NCBI GenBank assembly: GCA_900472295.1
Contig: UCIA01000003.1
Coordinates: 75,220-139,219 of the forward strand
Reading direction: 5' to 3'
DNA from: Hyphomicrobiales bacterium
Lineage (GTDB): Bacteria; Pseudomonadota; Alphaproteobacteria; Rhizobiales; Rhizobiaceae
Length of the DNA stretch: 64,000 nt
A program made the position numbers and the translations under genes. Each line of letters opens with the position of its first letter. Position 1 is the stretch's first letter. The notes beneath the pieces were generated by a model, which saw nothing but the letters and a program-made list of their open reading frames with translations, ran no database searches and was not told the DNA's origin. Below, in pieces: positions 8,472 through 18,858 of the stretch.

Positions 8472-9332
8472 TCAGCCCATCTCGACCCAGACCGGCAAAT
8501 GATCCGACCCGACGGCCTTCTCGTCGACCCACAGGCGCTTCAGCGATCCGGCGAGCGAGGCCGAGGTGAAGATGTAGTCGATGCGCTTGTGGCGGCTTGT
8601 GTCCTCGGGTCGGTCGGGATCCACCCAGGTGACGATGTCCGTCTTGAGACGCTGGGCGACATCGACGGCGAGATCGGCGGTCAGCGGCATGCCGAATTCA
8701 TGGTCCGGACGGCCGACGAGTTCGACATATTCCGACGAGCCGGGCAACATGTTGAAGTCGCCCATGACGATGAAGGCTTCGGGGTAGGGCAGGTCGGGCA
8801 GGCCGATCTCGGGAATGCCGGAGAGACCGCCGCCTTCGAGGGCATAGTTCAACAGGCGCTGGCGCAGGAAGCGGATCTGGCTGGCGCGTTCAACCGGACT
8901 GCGATGATCGAGATGGGTGGAATAGAAGCGAACGAAGCCGAGCGGGGTCTCGATCAGCGCCTCGAGCGCGCCGCGCTGAAAATTCATCGCCTCGAGGCTG
9001 CGGCTGCGCGGCAAAAGCAGGTTGCGCGACAGATGGATCGGTGTCTTCGACAGCACCATGTTGCCAAGCTGGAAAGTGGTGGTGATGGCGCGGCCGGCCT
9101 CCAGGCGCGAGCCGACATTGACCTCGAAATTGCTACCATAGGCGGCAAAATATTCGGGCAGCGCCTCACCGATCTCGGCCACCATGTCGCGGTTGCCGTT
9201 CCTGGGATTGTTGCGGGTCACCTCCTGCAGCGCGATCACGTCGGCGCCGCGCACCGCGTCGGTGATGCGGCCGAGATCGTATTGGCCATCGAGGCCAATG
9301 CCGTACTGGATGTTGTAGGTGACGACCTTCAT
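8472..9332 (-). CDS. Endonuclease/exonuclease/phosphatase family protein
   Basis: 286 residues, no signal peptide. Family motifs are in order: MKVVTYNIQYG (metal and substrate Asn), DVIALQEV (metal-binding Glu), RFYSTHLDH, MGDFNMLPGS and the terminal SDHLPVWVEM (catalytic Asp-His). These make a complete active site of the DNase I/inositol-phosphatase superfamily. The substrate could be nucleic acid or a phosphoester and cannot be told. It is convergent with the acetyltransferase gene, with a repeat element between. Confidence 0.9.
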   Translation of the reverse strand: MKVVTYNIQYGIGLDGQYDLGRITDAVRGADVIALQEVTRNNPRNGNRDMVAEIGEALPEYFAAYGSNFEVNVGSRLEAGRAITTTFQLGNMVLSKTPIHLSRNLLLPRSRSLEAMNFQRGALEALIETPLGFVRFYSTHLDHRSPVERASQIRFLRQRLLNYALEGGGLSGIPEIGLPDLPYPEAFIVMGDFNMLPGSSEYVELVGRPDHEFGMPLTADLAVDVAQRLKTDIVTWVDPDRPEDTSRHKRIDYIFTSASLAGSLKRLWVDEKAVGSDHLPVWVEMG

Positions 9333-9483
9333 TTCCCGCCCTCATGCTCGTCGGCCAACACTGCTACAGCTTCCCAAGCAAAAGGGCATCAGGCGCTTTA
9401 GTCGCAAAACATCCTCGCCCTTCGCCGCGCCTTGGTTTAGAGCAAGGCGCAAGGTTAGAACAAAGCCGCAAGGCCAACAGTAG

Positions 9484-10530
<1,047 letters not shown>

Positions 10531-10532
10531 CG

Positions 10533-11675
10533 ATGACGGCGCAATCGCTGACAAAATACCGGCGCATCACTGTCAAGATCGGTTCGGCCCTGCTGGTCGA
10601 CCGCACCAGTGGGTTGAAGCGTGACTGGCTGGCTTCGCTGGCCGACGACATTGCGGTGCTGGCCAATGGCGGCGCCGAGATCCTCGTCGTGTCGTCGGGC
10701 GCCATTGCGCTCGGCCGCACGATTCTGGGGCTTGGCAAGCGGGCGCTGAAGCTTGAGGAAAGCCAGGCGGCGGCCGCCGTCGGGCAGATTGCGCTGGCCG
10801 GCGCATGGTCGGATGCGCTGGGCAAGGGCGCGCTCAAATCGGGCCAGATCCTGCTGACGCTGGGCGACACCGAAGAGCGCCGCCGTTACCTCAATGCGCG
10901 CGCGACGATCTCGACGCTGCTCAAGATGAAGGCAGTGCCGGTCATCAACGAGAACGACACGGTGGCGACCTCCGAAATCCGCTATGGCGACAATGACCGG
11001 TTGGCCGCCCGCGTTGCGACGATGATGGGCGCCGACCTTTTGGTGCTGCTCTCCGATATTGACGGGCTCTATACCGCACCGCCCGCGCGTGACCCTGGCG
11101 CAAAGTTCATCCCCGTGGTCGACCGCATCACGCCTGATATCGAGGCGATGGCGGGGGCGGCCGCTTCCGAGCTGTCGCGTGGCGGCATGCGCACCAAACT
11201 CGACGCCGGCAAGATCGCCACTGCCGCCGGCACCGCCATGATCATCACCTCGGGCACCAGGCTGTCGCCGCTGATGGCTATCGAGCGCGGCGAGCGCGCC
11301 ACCTTCTTCAAGCCGAGCGCCAATCCGGTGAAGGGCTACAAGACCTGGATCGCCGGCCAGCTCGAACCGGCAGGGCGGCTGACCGTCGATGCCGGCGCCA
11401 TCGGTGCGTTGCTCTCCGGAAAGTCGCTGCTGCCGGCCGGCGTCAGGCTGGTCAGCGGCAATTTCTCGCGCGGCGACACGGTGGCCATCCTGTCGCCCGA
11501 GGGACGCGAGATCGCGCGCGGGCTGGTTGCCTATGATGCCGCCGATGCCGTAAGGATCGCAGGCCTGAAGACCGCCGAGATCGAAACCGTGCTCGGCTAC
11601 GAGGCGCGCTCAGCGATGATCCACCGCGACGACCTTGTGGTGAGTCACGCTGGTGGCGATACAGACGGAGGATGA
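10533..11675 (+). CDS. proB: Glutamate 5-kinase
   Basis: 380 residues. It phosphorylates glutamate in the first step of proline synthesis. The amino-acid-kinase domain (about 10-265) shows [36 protein letters not shown] and [14 protein letters not shown] domain closes the protein (about 280-370). It starts 2 bp after the obgE stop and is followed after 3 bp by proA, so obgE-proB-proA read as one operon. Confidence 0.98.
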   Translation: MTAQSLTKYRRITVKIGSALLVDRTSGLKRDWLASLADDIAVLANGGAEILVVSSGAIALGRTILGLGKRALKLEESQAAAAVGQIALAGAWSDALGKGALKSGQILLTLGDTEERRRYLNARATISTLLKMKAVPVINENDTVATSEIRYGDNDRLAARVATMMGADLLVLLSDIDGLYTAPPARDPGAKFIPVVDRITPDIEAMAGAAASELSRGGMRTKLDAGKIATAAGTAMIITSGTRLSPLMAIERGERATFFKPSANPVKGYKTWIAGQLEPAGRLTVDAGAIGALLSGKSLLPAGVRLVSGNFSRGDTVAILSPEGREIARGLVAYDAADAVRIAGLKTAEIETVLGYEARSAMIHRDDLVVSHAGGDTDGG

Positions 11676-11678
11676 GCC

Positions 11679-12965
11679 ATGCTGAAGCTGCATGAACAAT
11701 CCGGGGATGACACGATCGCGCTGATGGCCGATATCGGCCGCCGCGCCCGCGCTGCCGCCCGACCGCTGGCTATCGCCACCACGGACGCCAAGAATGCCGC
11801 GCTCGTCGCCATGGCTGAGGCGATCGTTGCCCGTGAGCAGGACATTCTCGACGCCAACGCCATCGATGTCTCGAATGGCCACGAATCGGGCTTGTCCGGC
11901 TCGTTCATGGACCGGCTGAAGCTCGATCCGGCGCGCATCCGCGCCATGGCGGACGGCATCCGTGAAATCGCGGCGCTAAAGGATCCGGTCGGCGATGTGA
12001 TCGCTGCCTGGGAGCGGCCGAACGGCCTGCATATCGAGCGCGTGCGCACGCCGCTCGGCGTTGTCGGCGTCATCTATGAGAGCCGGCCGAATGTGACGGC
12101 GGATGCCGGCGCGCTTTGCCTCAAGGCCGGCAATCCGGTGATCCTGCGCGGCGGCTCGGACTCGCTGTATTCGTCCGCCGCCATCCATGCCTGCCTGGTC
12201 GAAGGGCTGAAGGCCGCCGGCCTGCCGGAAGACGCCATCCAACTGGTTCCGACCACCGACCGCGCCGCTGTCGGCGAAATGCTGAAAGGGCTTTCCGGCA
12301 ATCTCGACGTGATTATTCCGCGCGGTGGCAAAAGTCTGGTCGGGCGCGTGCAGAGCGAGGCGCGGGTGCCGGTCTTCGCTCATCTCGAAGGCATCTGCCA
12401 TCTCTACATCGACCGCTCGGCCGATCTCGACATGGCGGTCAGTATCGCCGTCAACGCCAAGATGCGCCGCACCGGCGTCTGCGGCGCCGCCGAGACGTTG
12501 CTGGTCGACCGTGCGGTAGCATCCACCCATCTGGTGCCAATCCTTGACGCGCTGCGCGCGGCGGGCTGCGAGATCCATGCAGATCTCGAAGTGATGAAGC
12601 TGTTCTTCGACGCCAAGCCGGCGATCGATGCCGACTGGGTGACCGAATATCTCGACGCCATCATCGCGGTAAAACTGGTCGACGGCATTGCCGGCGCCAT
12701 CGACCATATCGAGACGTTCTCCTCGCACCACACCGAGGCGATCATCGCCGAGGATCCACAAGCGGTCGAGCGCTTCTTCAACGAGATCGACTCGGCGATT
12801 CTGCTGCACAATGCCTCGACCCAGTTCGCCGATGGCGGCGAGTTCGGCATGGGCGCCGAGATCGGCATCGCCACCGGCAAGATGCATGCGCGCGGCCCGG
12901 TCGGCGTCGAGCAGCTGACCTCGTTCAAATACCGCGTGCGCGGGTCGGGACAGGTGAGGCCTTGA
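11679..12965 (+). CDS. proA: Glutamate-5-semialdehyde dehydrogenase (gamma-glutamyl phosphate reductase)
   Basis: 428 residues, aldehyde-dehydrogenase superfamily. It reduces gamma-glutamyl phosphate to the semialdehyde with NADPH. Diagnostic stretches are [23 protein letters not shown], a catalytic-cysteine context [12 protein letters not shown], and the C-terminal [27 protein letters not shown]. Length is normal. It forms the proline pair with proB; proC is not in the window. Confidence 0.98.
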   Translation: MLKLHEQSGDDTIALMADIGRRARAAARPLAIATTDAKNAALVAMAEAIVAREQDILDANAIDVSNGHESGLSGSFMDRLKLDPARIRAMADGIREIAALKDPVGDVIAAWERPNGLHIERVRTPLGVVGVIYESRPNVTADAGALCLKAGNPVILRGGSDSLYSSAAIHACLVEGLKAAGLPEDAIQLVPTTDRAAVGEMLKGLSGNLDVIIPRGGKSLVGRVQSEARVPVFAHLEGICHLYIDRSADLDMAVSIAVNAKMRRTGVCGAAETLLVDRAVASTHLVPILDALRAAGCEIHADLEVMKLFFDAKPAIDADWVTEYLDAIIAVKLVDGIAGAIDHIETFSSHHTEAIIAEDPQAVERFFNEIDSAILLHNASTQFADGGEFGMGAEIGIATGKMHARGPVGVEQLTSFKYRVRGSGQVRP

Positions 12966-13004
12966 CGTTTTTCGCTACCAGAGCCTGAGGGCCTTGCGCG
13001 CGTC

Positions 13005-13162
13005 CACCCCCCTCTGCCCTGCCGGGCATCTCCCCCTCAAGGGGGGAGATTGGCTGTCATATCCGATTTCGCCAATCGCCGCTGTCGTAGGATTTCCGCC
13101 GTCATTGAAGCTGCCAATCTCCCCCCTTGAGGGGGAGATGCCCGGCAGGGCAGAGGGGGGTG
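13005..13162. repeat. Perfect 49-bp inverted repeat with 60-bp spacer
   Basis: The left arm (13005-13053) and right arm (13114-13162) are exact reverse complements over all 49 bases, from CACCCCCCTCTGCCC to GGGGAGATTGG. The arms contain CCGGGCATCTCC and CCCCTCAAGGGG. The spacer is ordinary sequence. It lies between proA and nadD and ends 9 bp before the nadD start. Confidence 0.95.
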
Positions 13163-13171
13163 CTTAGCACC

Positions 13172-13804
13172 ATGCCTTCGCAGTCTGAGCACTCCATCCC
13201 CTCCCACTACCTCCGCATGCCGCATGCCGAAAAAGGCTTGGCGGTCGGCCTGTTCGGCGGGTCGTTCAACCCGCCGCATGCCGGCCATGCGCTGGTGGCG
13301 GAAATCGCCTTGCGACGTCTCGCACTCGACCAGCTGTGGTGGATGGTCACCCCGGGCAATCCGCTGAAGAGCACGCGCGAATTGGCGCCGCTCAATGAGC
13401 GACTGCATCAATCTGAGCAGATCGCCAAGAATCCGAAAATCAAGGTGACCGCCTTCGAGGCGGCGCACCATATCCGCTTCACCGCCGACACGCTGGCGCT
13501 GGTCAAGGCGCGCAATCCGGGCGTCGACTTCGTCTGGATCATGGGCGCCGACTCACTGCGCGATTTCCACCGCTGGCAGCGCTGGCGCCAGATCGTCATG
13601 ACCTTTCCCATCGCGGTCATCGACCGTCCGGGCGCGACTTTGTCCTTCCTGTCCTCGGTGGTCGCCAAGACCTTCGACTACGCTCGCGTCGACGAGGGCG
13701 ATGCGCCGAGGTTGGCGCGGATGAAGGCGCCGGCCTGGACGTTTATTCACGGGCCACGCTCTTCGTTGTCGTCGAGTGCCATTCGCAGGGCTGCGAAGGG
13801 GTGA
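13172..13804 (+). CDS. nadD: Nicotinate-nucleotide adenylyltransferase
   Basis: 210 residues from the ATG at 13172 (an in-frame ATG at 13217 also precedes the domain). It makes nicotinate adenine dinucleotide in NAD synthesis. The nucleotidyltransferase motif GLFGGSFNPPHAGH is at about residues 25-40, WWMVTPGNPLK and WIMGADSLRDFHRWQRW follow, and the SSSAIRR motif ends the protein. The C-terminus is short, as in other rhizobial NadD. Here rsfS follows only after two unrelated genes. Confidence 0.95.
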   Translation: MPSQSEHSIPSHYLRMPHAEKGLAVGLFGGSFNPPHAGHALVAEIALRRLALDQLWWMVTPGNPLKSTRELAPLNERLHQSEQIAKNPKIKVTAFEAAHHIRFTADTLALVKARNPGVDFVWIMGADSLRDFHRWQRWRQIVMTFPIAVIDRPGATLSFLSSVVAKTFDYARVDEGDAPRLARMKAPAWTFIHGPRSSLSSSAIRRAAKG

Positions 13805-13825
13805 GAAGCGTTTCGCGTTAGCGAA

Positions 13826-13851
13826 CGAAAAGCCAATTGCTTGGCTTTTCG
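13826..13851. terminator. Hairpin after nadD
   Basis: A perfect 11-bp stem (CGAAAAGCCAA 13826-13836 with TTGGCTTTTCG 13841-13851, TTGC loop) lies 25 bp after the nadD stop. The stem itself ends in TTTT on the plus strand, so it could stop transcription. Further palindromic fragments run to about 14000 in this 274-bp gap, with no coding potential seen. Confidence 0.5.
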
Positions 13852-14078
13852 AGCTTCGAACGCCCTGAGCCTGCGAAGGGCCGGGGGTGGCCGATCCACC
13901 CTGCCGGGTCCCCGCTGCTTCGCGGCGTCCCGGCGTTTGCCGGCCTTTCATCGTGCCACTGGCACGATGAATTCGCTTACGCGAACCGGCCGCTCACCCC
14001 ACAAGGGGGGAAGGAGAAGATTGCCGATGTCGCTTTTGCGGCGGTGTTTCCCCGCCGCGTAGGCGATGCTGCCCGGAT

Positions 14079-15359
14079 ATGGCCACTCTCGCTAACACCA
14101 AGACCGACTCTGACGATCACGGCACCCCGCCGGCGCCGGTGATCGCCATAGCCAGCGTTGTGGTATCGATGGCCCTGATCGCGGTCGGCAACGGGCTGAT
14201 GTTTGCCTATATCCCGGTCCGGCTCGGCGTCGAGCGCTTCGATCCGACCTGGGCGGGACTGATCATCACCGGCCTTTCAGCAGGTGGTCTTGCCGGTTGC
14301 ATCCTGACCGGGCCTCTCGTCAGAAGGGTGGGACACGCCCGCGCCTTCATGGTGCTGTCGGCGCTGATTGCGCTGTCCAATGCGGCAATAGGCGCTGGCA
14401 CCTACCCTCTGCTTTGGATCGCGGCGCGGGCGCTTTACGGTTTTGCCATATGCGGCCTGTTCATCGTTGCCCAGAGCTGGCTCAACGATGCCGTCGCCAA
14501 CGCCATCAGAGGCCGGGTGATGGCGGTGTTCTACGTCGCCTATGTCGCCGGGCTCGGCGTCGGCTATGCGCTGCTGGCGGCGGTAGACATTACGACGGCG
14601 CAAGCGCCGCTGATCGGCATTGCCTTCACGGCGGTGTCGATTCTCCCGGTGGGCATGACGCGGCTTGCCCAGCCGCCGCCGCCCCGCGCAGCTTCGGTGG
14701 CGCTCCGCCGCGCCTGGCGAATCTCGCCGGTCGGCGTGGCCGGCATGCTGGCCGTCGGCGGCCTGTCGATGGCGATTGCCGGCTTTGCTCCGATCCATGC
14801 CACGGCCAAAGGCTACAGCCAGGCCGATGTGGCGCTGCTTTTGTCGGCGATGCCGGTCGGCACGCTGATCCTGCAGATCCCGCTCGGCTGGATCTCCGAC
14901 CGCACCGACCGGCGCTACGTGCTGGCCGGCGCGGCAGCGCTGGCGACTGTCGCCGGCCTGCTGGCCATCGGTTTCGACGGCGGCGCGCTGATGGTTCTGG
15001 TGGTGATCTATGTGATCTGGGACGGCGCCTCGGAATCGATCTATTCGCTGGCCAGCGCGCATGCCGCCGACCGTGCCGGCAAGGACGACATGGTTGCGCT
15101 GTCGAGTTCGCTGCTGTTTGCCTGGTCGCTGTCAGGTTTCATCGTGCCCGGCATCGTGACGGCGCTGTCGGCTGTCTATGGCACGCAGGCCTTCATCTAT
15201 GTGGCCATCGTCATCGCCACCGTCTTCTGCCTGTTCGTGCTGTGGCGGGTGGCGACGACGCGCGCCGTCCCCGCCACGGAGACCGGCAGTTTCGCGCCGA
15301 TGTCGGCGCAGGCGCCATTGCCGGTGGAGCTTGCCTACGCGCCGGAAGAGCAGCGTTAG
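14079..15359 (+). CDS. MFS transporter
   Basis: 426 residues with about 12 hydrophobic segments and a central cytoplasmic loop. The loop-2 motif (GPLVRRVGHARAFM) and loop-8 copy (GWISDRTDRRYVLAG) of the major facilitator superfamily are visible. The set resembles the YcaD/UMF2-type branch that also includes rhizobial sugar-phosphate-like permeases; the substrate cannot be read. It starts about 275 bp after nadD and is convergent with the MscS-type gene, only 16 bp apart. Confidence 0.9.
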   Translation: MATLANTKTDSDDHGTPPAPVIAIASVVVSMALIAVGNGLMFAYIPVRLGVERFDPTWAGLIITGLSAGGLAGCILTGPLVRRVGHARAFMVLSALIALSNAAIGAGTYPLLWIAARALYGFAICGLFIVAQSWLNDAVANAIRGRVMAVFYVAYVAGLGVGYALLAAVDITTAQAPLIGIAFTAVSILPVGMTRLAQPPPPRAASVALRRAWRISPVGVAGMLAVGGLSMAIAGFAPIHATAKGYSQADVALLLSAMPVGTLILQIPLGWISDRTDRRYVLAGAAALATVAGLLAIGFDGGALMVLVVIYVIWDGASESIYSLASAHAADRAGKDDMVALSSSLLFAWSLSGFIVPGIVTALSAVYGTQAFIYVAIVIATVFCLFVLWRVATTRAVPATETGSFAPMSAQAPLPVELAYAPEEQR

Positions 15360-15375
15360 GATCGCTCCCCAGGAC

Positions 15376-16230
15376 CTACTGCCTGGTGGCGGAAGCGTCC
15401 TGCCTCACTTCCGGCGGCGGTGCGGGAACCGAAATGGCTTCGGCGTCGAAGGCCTGCTTGACGCGTTTGGTGACATCGATCTGGGTGGCGAAGAAATCCG
15501 CCGCCGTGGTCCAGTAGCGCAAGGTGATGGCAACGCTGGCATCGCCGACCGTGGAGACAAAGGCAATCGGCGCCGGTTCGCGTCTGACGCGGCGCTCGCC
15601 GCCGGCGACGCCGATCATCGTCTTCTGGGCAAGGTCGATATCGTTCCATGAGCCGATGCTCAACGTGATGTCGGCGCGGCGCACGCCGTTGCGGGTGAAA
15701 TTGCGGACTGGCTGGTTCCACAAGGTGGAATTCGGCGCCAACACGTAGACGCCGTCGACGGTCCTCAGGCTGGTCGCGAACAGGCCGATTTCCTCGATGG
15801 TGCCGGCAATGGGGCCGACCTCGACATATTCGCCGATGCGGAATGGCCTCAGCGCCAGGAGCATGATGCCGGCGGCGATGTTCTGCAGCGTGCCTTGCAG
15901 CGCCAATCCGATGGCCAGCCCGATGGCGCCGATGGCGGCAATGATCGAGGCCGTCTGTACGCCGAACTGGCCGAGCACCATGATGACGACGAGGACCATG
16001 ATGGCGTAGCGCACGATCTTCGAGAAGAAATGGCGCAATGTCGCGTCGAAGCCGTGGATATGGCCGAGGCCGGCAAAGATCGAGCGTTCGGCGAGGCCGG
16101 CAACGAGGTAGCCGACGACCAGCAGGATGATGGCGCCGAGGGCGGAAAAGGAATAGGAGACGATCAGTGTGCTGAGTTGCGCAAGGCCTGCCTGCACGGA
16201 GAGTAGCGTGTTCTGAGGGTCGATGGGCAT
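15376..16230 (-). CDS. Small-conductance mechanosensitive channel (MscS family)
   Basis: 284 residues from the ATG at 16230; an upstream in-frame start at 16278 would add 16 residues. Three membrane helices lie in the first 120 residues. The pore helix/hinge region reads GLAIGLALQGTLQNIAAGIMLLALRPFRIGEYVEVG, a hallmark of MscS, followed by the beta and alpha/beta cytoplasmic cage (VYVLAPNSTLWNQPVRNFTRNGVRRADI). It is expected in the inner membrane, opening on turgor. The charged C-terminal tail ends PPPEVRQDASATRQ. Confidence 0.92.
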   Translation of the reverse strand: MPIDPQNTLLSVQAGLAQLSTLIVSYSFSALGAIILLVVGYLVAGLAERSIFAGLGHIHGFDATLRHFFSKIVRYAIMVLVVIMVLGQFGVQTASIIAAIGAIGLAIGLALQGTLQNIAAGIMLLALRPFRIGEYVEVGPIAGTIEEIGLFATSLRTVDGVYVLAPNSTLWNQPVRNFTRNGVRRADITLSIGSWNDIDLAQKTMIGVAGGERRVRREPAPIAFVSTVGDASVAITLRYWTTAADFFATQIDVTKRVKQAFDAEAISVPAPPPEVRQDASATRQ

Positions 16231-16471
16231 CAGGAAAATCCGGTTGGACGGAGTGTCGATAACCCCTGCGAACGCCAAGGGTTCCGACTTTTTTGACCCT
16301 CAGCGGAACCGGAAGGTGGGTGCAGCGTTCGCGCTGTCAGGTCTCCCGTCTTGAAACTGCAACGGAACTCTGCCTATCTATGGGGTGTCACCTGCTTTCA
16401 TGGGTGATTTGGTTGTTCTTGCTGCGAAAGGAAATACACTGAGAACAGCACTGCGGAAGAAGGCTGAGATT

Positions 16472-16849
16472 ATGCCTTCGCCGGCCAGGATCAGCGTAGA
16501 CGACGCCGTGTCCCGCGCCATCAAGACAGTCCTTGCCAGTCTGGAAGACTCCAAGGCCGAAAACATTGTCTCAATCGACATTCAGCGGAAATCGAGCCTC
16601 GGCGACTATATGGTCATCGCGTCGGGCCGATCGCACCGCCATGTCTCGGCTGTCGCCGACCATCTCCTCAAGGCGCTCAAGGATGCCGGTCTCGGCACGG
16701 CGCGCGTCGAGGGGCTGTCCGGCGCCGACTGGGTCCTGATCGATTCGGGCGATATCATCGTCCATGTCTTCCGCCCCGAAGTCCGCGAATTCTACAATCT
16801 TGAAAAGATGTGGCAGGCGCCGGATCTCGAGGAAGAGACCTTGCACTGA
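16472..16849 (+). CDS. rsfS: Ribosomal silencing factor RsfS
   Basis: 125 residues from the ATG at 16472; ORF extension to 16385 or 16400 is possible but longer than the family norm of 105-125. The RsfS/Iojap core is clear: KAENIVSIDI, SSLGDYMVIASGRSHRHVSAVADHLL, GADWVLIDSGDIIVHVFRPEVREFYNLEKMW. It binds L14 and blocks subunit joining in starvation. It is followed 60 bp later by rlmH, the usual partner. Confidence 0.95.
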   Translation: MPSPARISVDDAVSRAIKTVLASLEDSKAENIVSIDIQRKSSLGDYMVIASGRSHRHVSAVADHLLKALKDAGLGTARVEGLSGADWVLIDSGDIIVHVFRPEVREFYNLEKMWQAPDLEEETLH

Positions 16850-16909
16850 GCTCCGTCTCATGTCGTAACCGTCTTGGGTGCGACATGGATTGAAGCTCGC
16901 CGAGGCAGG

Positions 16910-17392
16910 ATGAAAATATCAGTTCATGCCGTGGGCCGGATGAAAACCGGCCCCGAGAGAGAGCTGGCCGACCGCTATTTCGAGCGTTTCGCCAAGACCG
17001 GCCCAGCGATCGGGCTCGAATTCTCGGGCGTTGCCGAGATTGCCGAGGGACGCGCCCAGAACGCCAATGAGCGCCGCCGTGAGGAAGGCCAGAAGCTGCA
17101 GGCGCTGCTGCAGCCGGGAACGGCGCTGTTCCTGCTTGATGAACGCGGCAAGAACCTGTCTTCAGATGATTTCGCCACCCGTATCGGCCAGTTGCGCGAC
17201 GGCGGCCGCAAGGCGCTGGTCATCGCCATTGGCGGCGCCGACGGGCACGAGCAGTCGCTGCGCGACCAGGCCGACCTGGTGCTGTCGTTCGGCGCGGCGA
17301 CCTGGCCGCATCAAATGGTGCGCGTCATGCTGGGCGAACAGCTTTACCGCGCGGCGACTATTCTCTCCGGTCATCCCTATCATCGGTCGTAA
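16910..17392 (+). CDS. rlmH: 23S rRNA pseudouridine1915 N3-methyltransferase
   Basis: 160 residues from the ATG at 16910, the usual family length (an in-frame start at 16874 is rejected). SPOUT-class methyltransferase with the C-terminal trefoil knot: ALFLLDERGKNLSSDDFA, VIAIGGADGHEQSLRDQADLVLSFGAATWPHQMVRVMLGEQLYRA. It methylates the pseudouridine at helix 69. Second gene after rsfS. Confidence 0.97.
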   Translation: MKISVHAVGRMKTGPERELADRYFERFAKTGPAIGLEFSGVAEIAEGRAQNANERRREEGQKLQALLQPGTALFLLDERGKNLSSDDFATRIGQLRDGGRKALVIAIGGADGHEQSLRDQADLVLSFGAATWPHQMVRVMLGEQLYRAATILSGHPYHRS

Positions 17393-17513
17393 AGCAGTGG
17401 ACCGAGGTTCACCGTCCGGATTTCCGCCCCAATGCCCGGCTGTTTTATGGTAGGCTTCGGGTCGATCATGGTTGATGGTTCGTTAACGAAGCCACGCATA
17501 GAGTCGGGCTTCA

Positions 17514-18857
17514 ATGTCTGAAAACGGGAAATCAGGAACGGGCTTCGGGCGCGCGCGCTGCGGCATCGCTGCGGCAGTGGTCTTGCTGTCGCTCGGGCTT
17601 GCGCGTGCACAGAGCACACTCGATATCGCGCCCGACCCGGACCAGAGCCGGGCCGAATATGAGAAGGTGTCGGCCGAGATCACGCTGTCGTCCGAACGGC
17701 TGGCCAAGCTTGCCGCCGACATAGCCTCGGTCAAGAAGGACCATGCCTCTATCACCGCGGCGCTGATCCAGTCGGCAATGACCGAGCAGAAGCTAGGCCA
17801 GGACATCGAGGACATCGGCGCCAGGCTGGAGGGCCTGAAGGGCGAGGAGCAGAAGATCCGTGTCTCGCTGGCGTCGCGGCGCGACGTGCTGGCCGAAGTG
17901 CTGGGCGCGCTGCAGCGCATGGGGCTCAACCCGCCGCCGGCGATCCTGGTCAAGCCGGAAGACGCGCTGTCGTCGGTGCGCAGCGCCATCCTGCTCGGCG
18001 CGGTGGTGCCGGAACTGCGCCAGCAGACCGACAAATTGCTGGCCGACCTCAGGGAACAGTCGCGGGTGACGGCCTCGATCGAGGCCGAGCGGACCCGGCT
18101 GACGGCGGCGGTCGGCGAACAGACGGCCGAGAAGAAACGCCTCACCATGCTGCTCGAGGCCAAGCAGAAGCTCGAGGCGGACACCTGGACAGCGATGGTG
18201 GCCGAAAAGCAGCGATCCCAGGCCCTTGCGGCCAAGGCCGGCAGCCTGAAGGAGCTGATCGCCTCGCTGGAGGCTGACAAGAGCCGCAAGGCGGCGGATG
18301 CCGTCAAAGCTGGCGAGCAGAAGGCCGCTGATGGCGACAGACCGGACGTTGACACAACTGCGTCAACCGAGCTGGCGTCGCTGCCGGTGCCGGAAGGCAA
18401 TCGTCTCACCGCGGCAGCGCCGTTTTCGGCGCTTCAAGGCCAGGTCGCGCTGCCGGTCACCGGCAAGATCAAGCGGCGTTTCGGGGGCGATGACGGTAAC
18501 GGCGCGGTGATGCAAGGCGACATGGTTGCGACACAATCCGGAGCCATCGTCACAGCGCCGGCGGACGGGAATGTGCTTTATGCGGGGCCTTTTCGCTCCT
18601 ATGGTCAACTCTTGATCCTCAATGCGGGAGACGGCTATCATGTCGTCCTGGCGGGGATGAGCAGAATCAGTGTCGCGTCTGGTCAGTCGGTGCTCGCAGG
18701 AGAGCCGATCGGGGCGATGGGAGAGGCCCGGGTGGCAAGCACCTCGGCCTCGAAGAATGGAAATGCGACGCCGGAACTCTATGTCGAGTTTCGCAAGGAT
18801 GGAAAACCCGTCGATCCGACCCCGTGGTGGGCGGACCGCTTCTCTGGAAGGACGTGA
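17514..18857 (+). CDS. Murein hydrolase activator EnvC/M23-like, coiled coil
   Basis: 447 residues. An N-terminal hydrophobic segment (about 19-36, GIAAAVVLLSLGLARAQS) is a probable signal peptide. Long coiled-coil heptads run from about residue 45 to 270. The C-terminal LytM-like domain (about 310-445; QVALPVTGKIKRRFG, TAPADGNVLYAGPFRSYGQLLILN) has GYHVVLAGM where active peptidases carry HxH, so metal ligands are degenerate. That is typical of EnvC-type activators of periplasmic amidases in cell division. It is directly followed by ctpA. Confidence 0.9.
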   Translation: MSENGKSGTGFGRARCGIAAAVVLLSLGLARAQSTLDIAPDPDQSRAEYEKVSAEITLSSERLAKLAADIASVKKDHASITAALIQSAMTEQKLGQDIEDIGARLEGLKGEEQKIRVSLASRRDVLAEVLGALQRMGLNPPPAILVKPEDALSSVRSAILLGAVVPELRQQTDKLLADLREQSRVTASIEAERTRLTAAVGEQTAEKKRLTMLLEAKQKLEADTWTAMVAEKQRSQALAAKAGSLKELIASLEADKSRKAADAVKAGEQKAADGDRPDVDTTASTELASLPVPEGNRLTAAAPFSALQGQVALPVTGKIKRRFGGDDGNGAVMQGDMVATQSGAIVTAPADGNVLYAGPFRSYGQLLILNAGDGYHVVLAGMSRISVASGQSVLAGEPIGAMGEARVASTSASKNGNATPELYVEFRKDGKPVDPTPWWADRFSGRT

Positions 18858-18858
18858 A

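Noticed and set aside
13005..13162. Possible CRISPR or transposon end
   Set aside because: The arms form one inverted pair with no repeated direct unit, and no transposase or cas gene is near.
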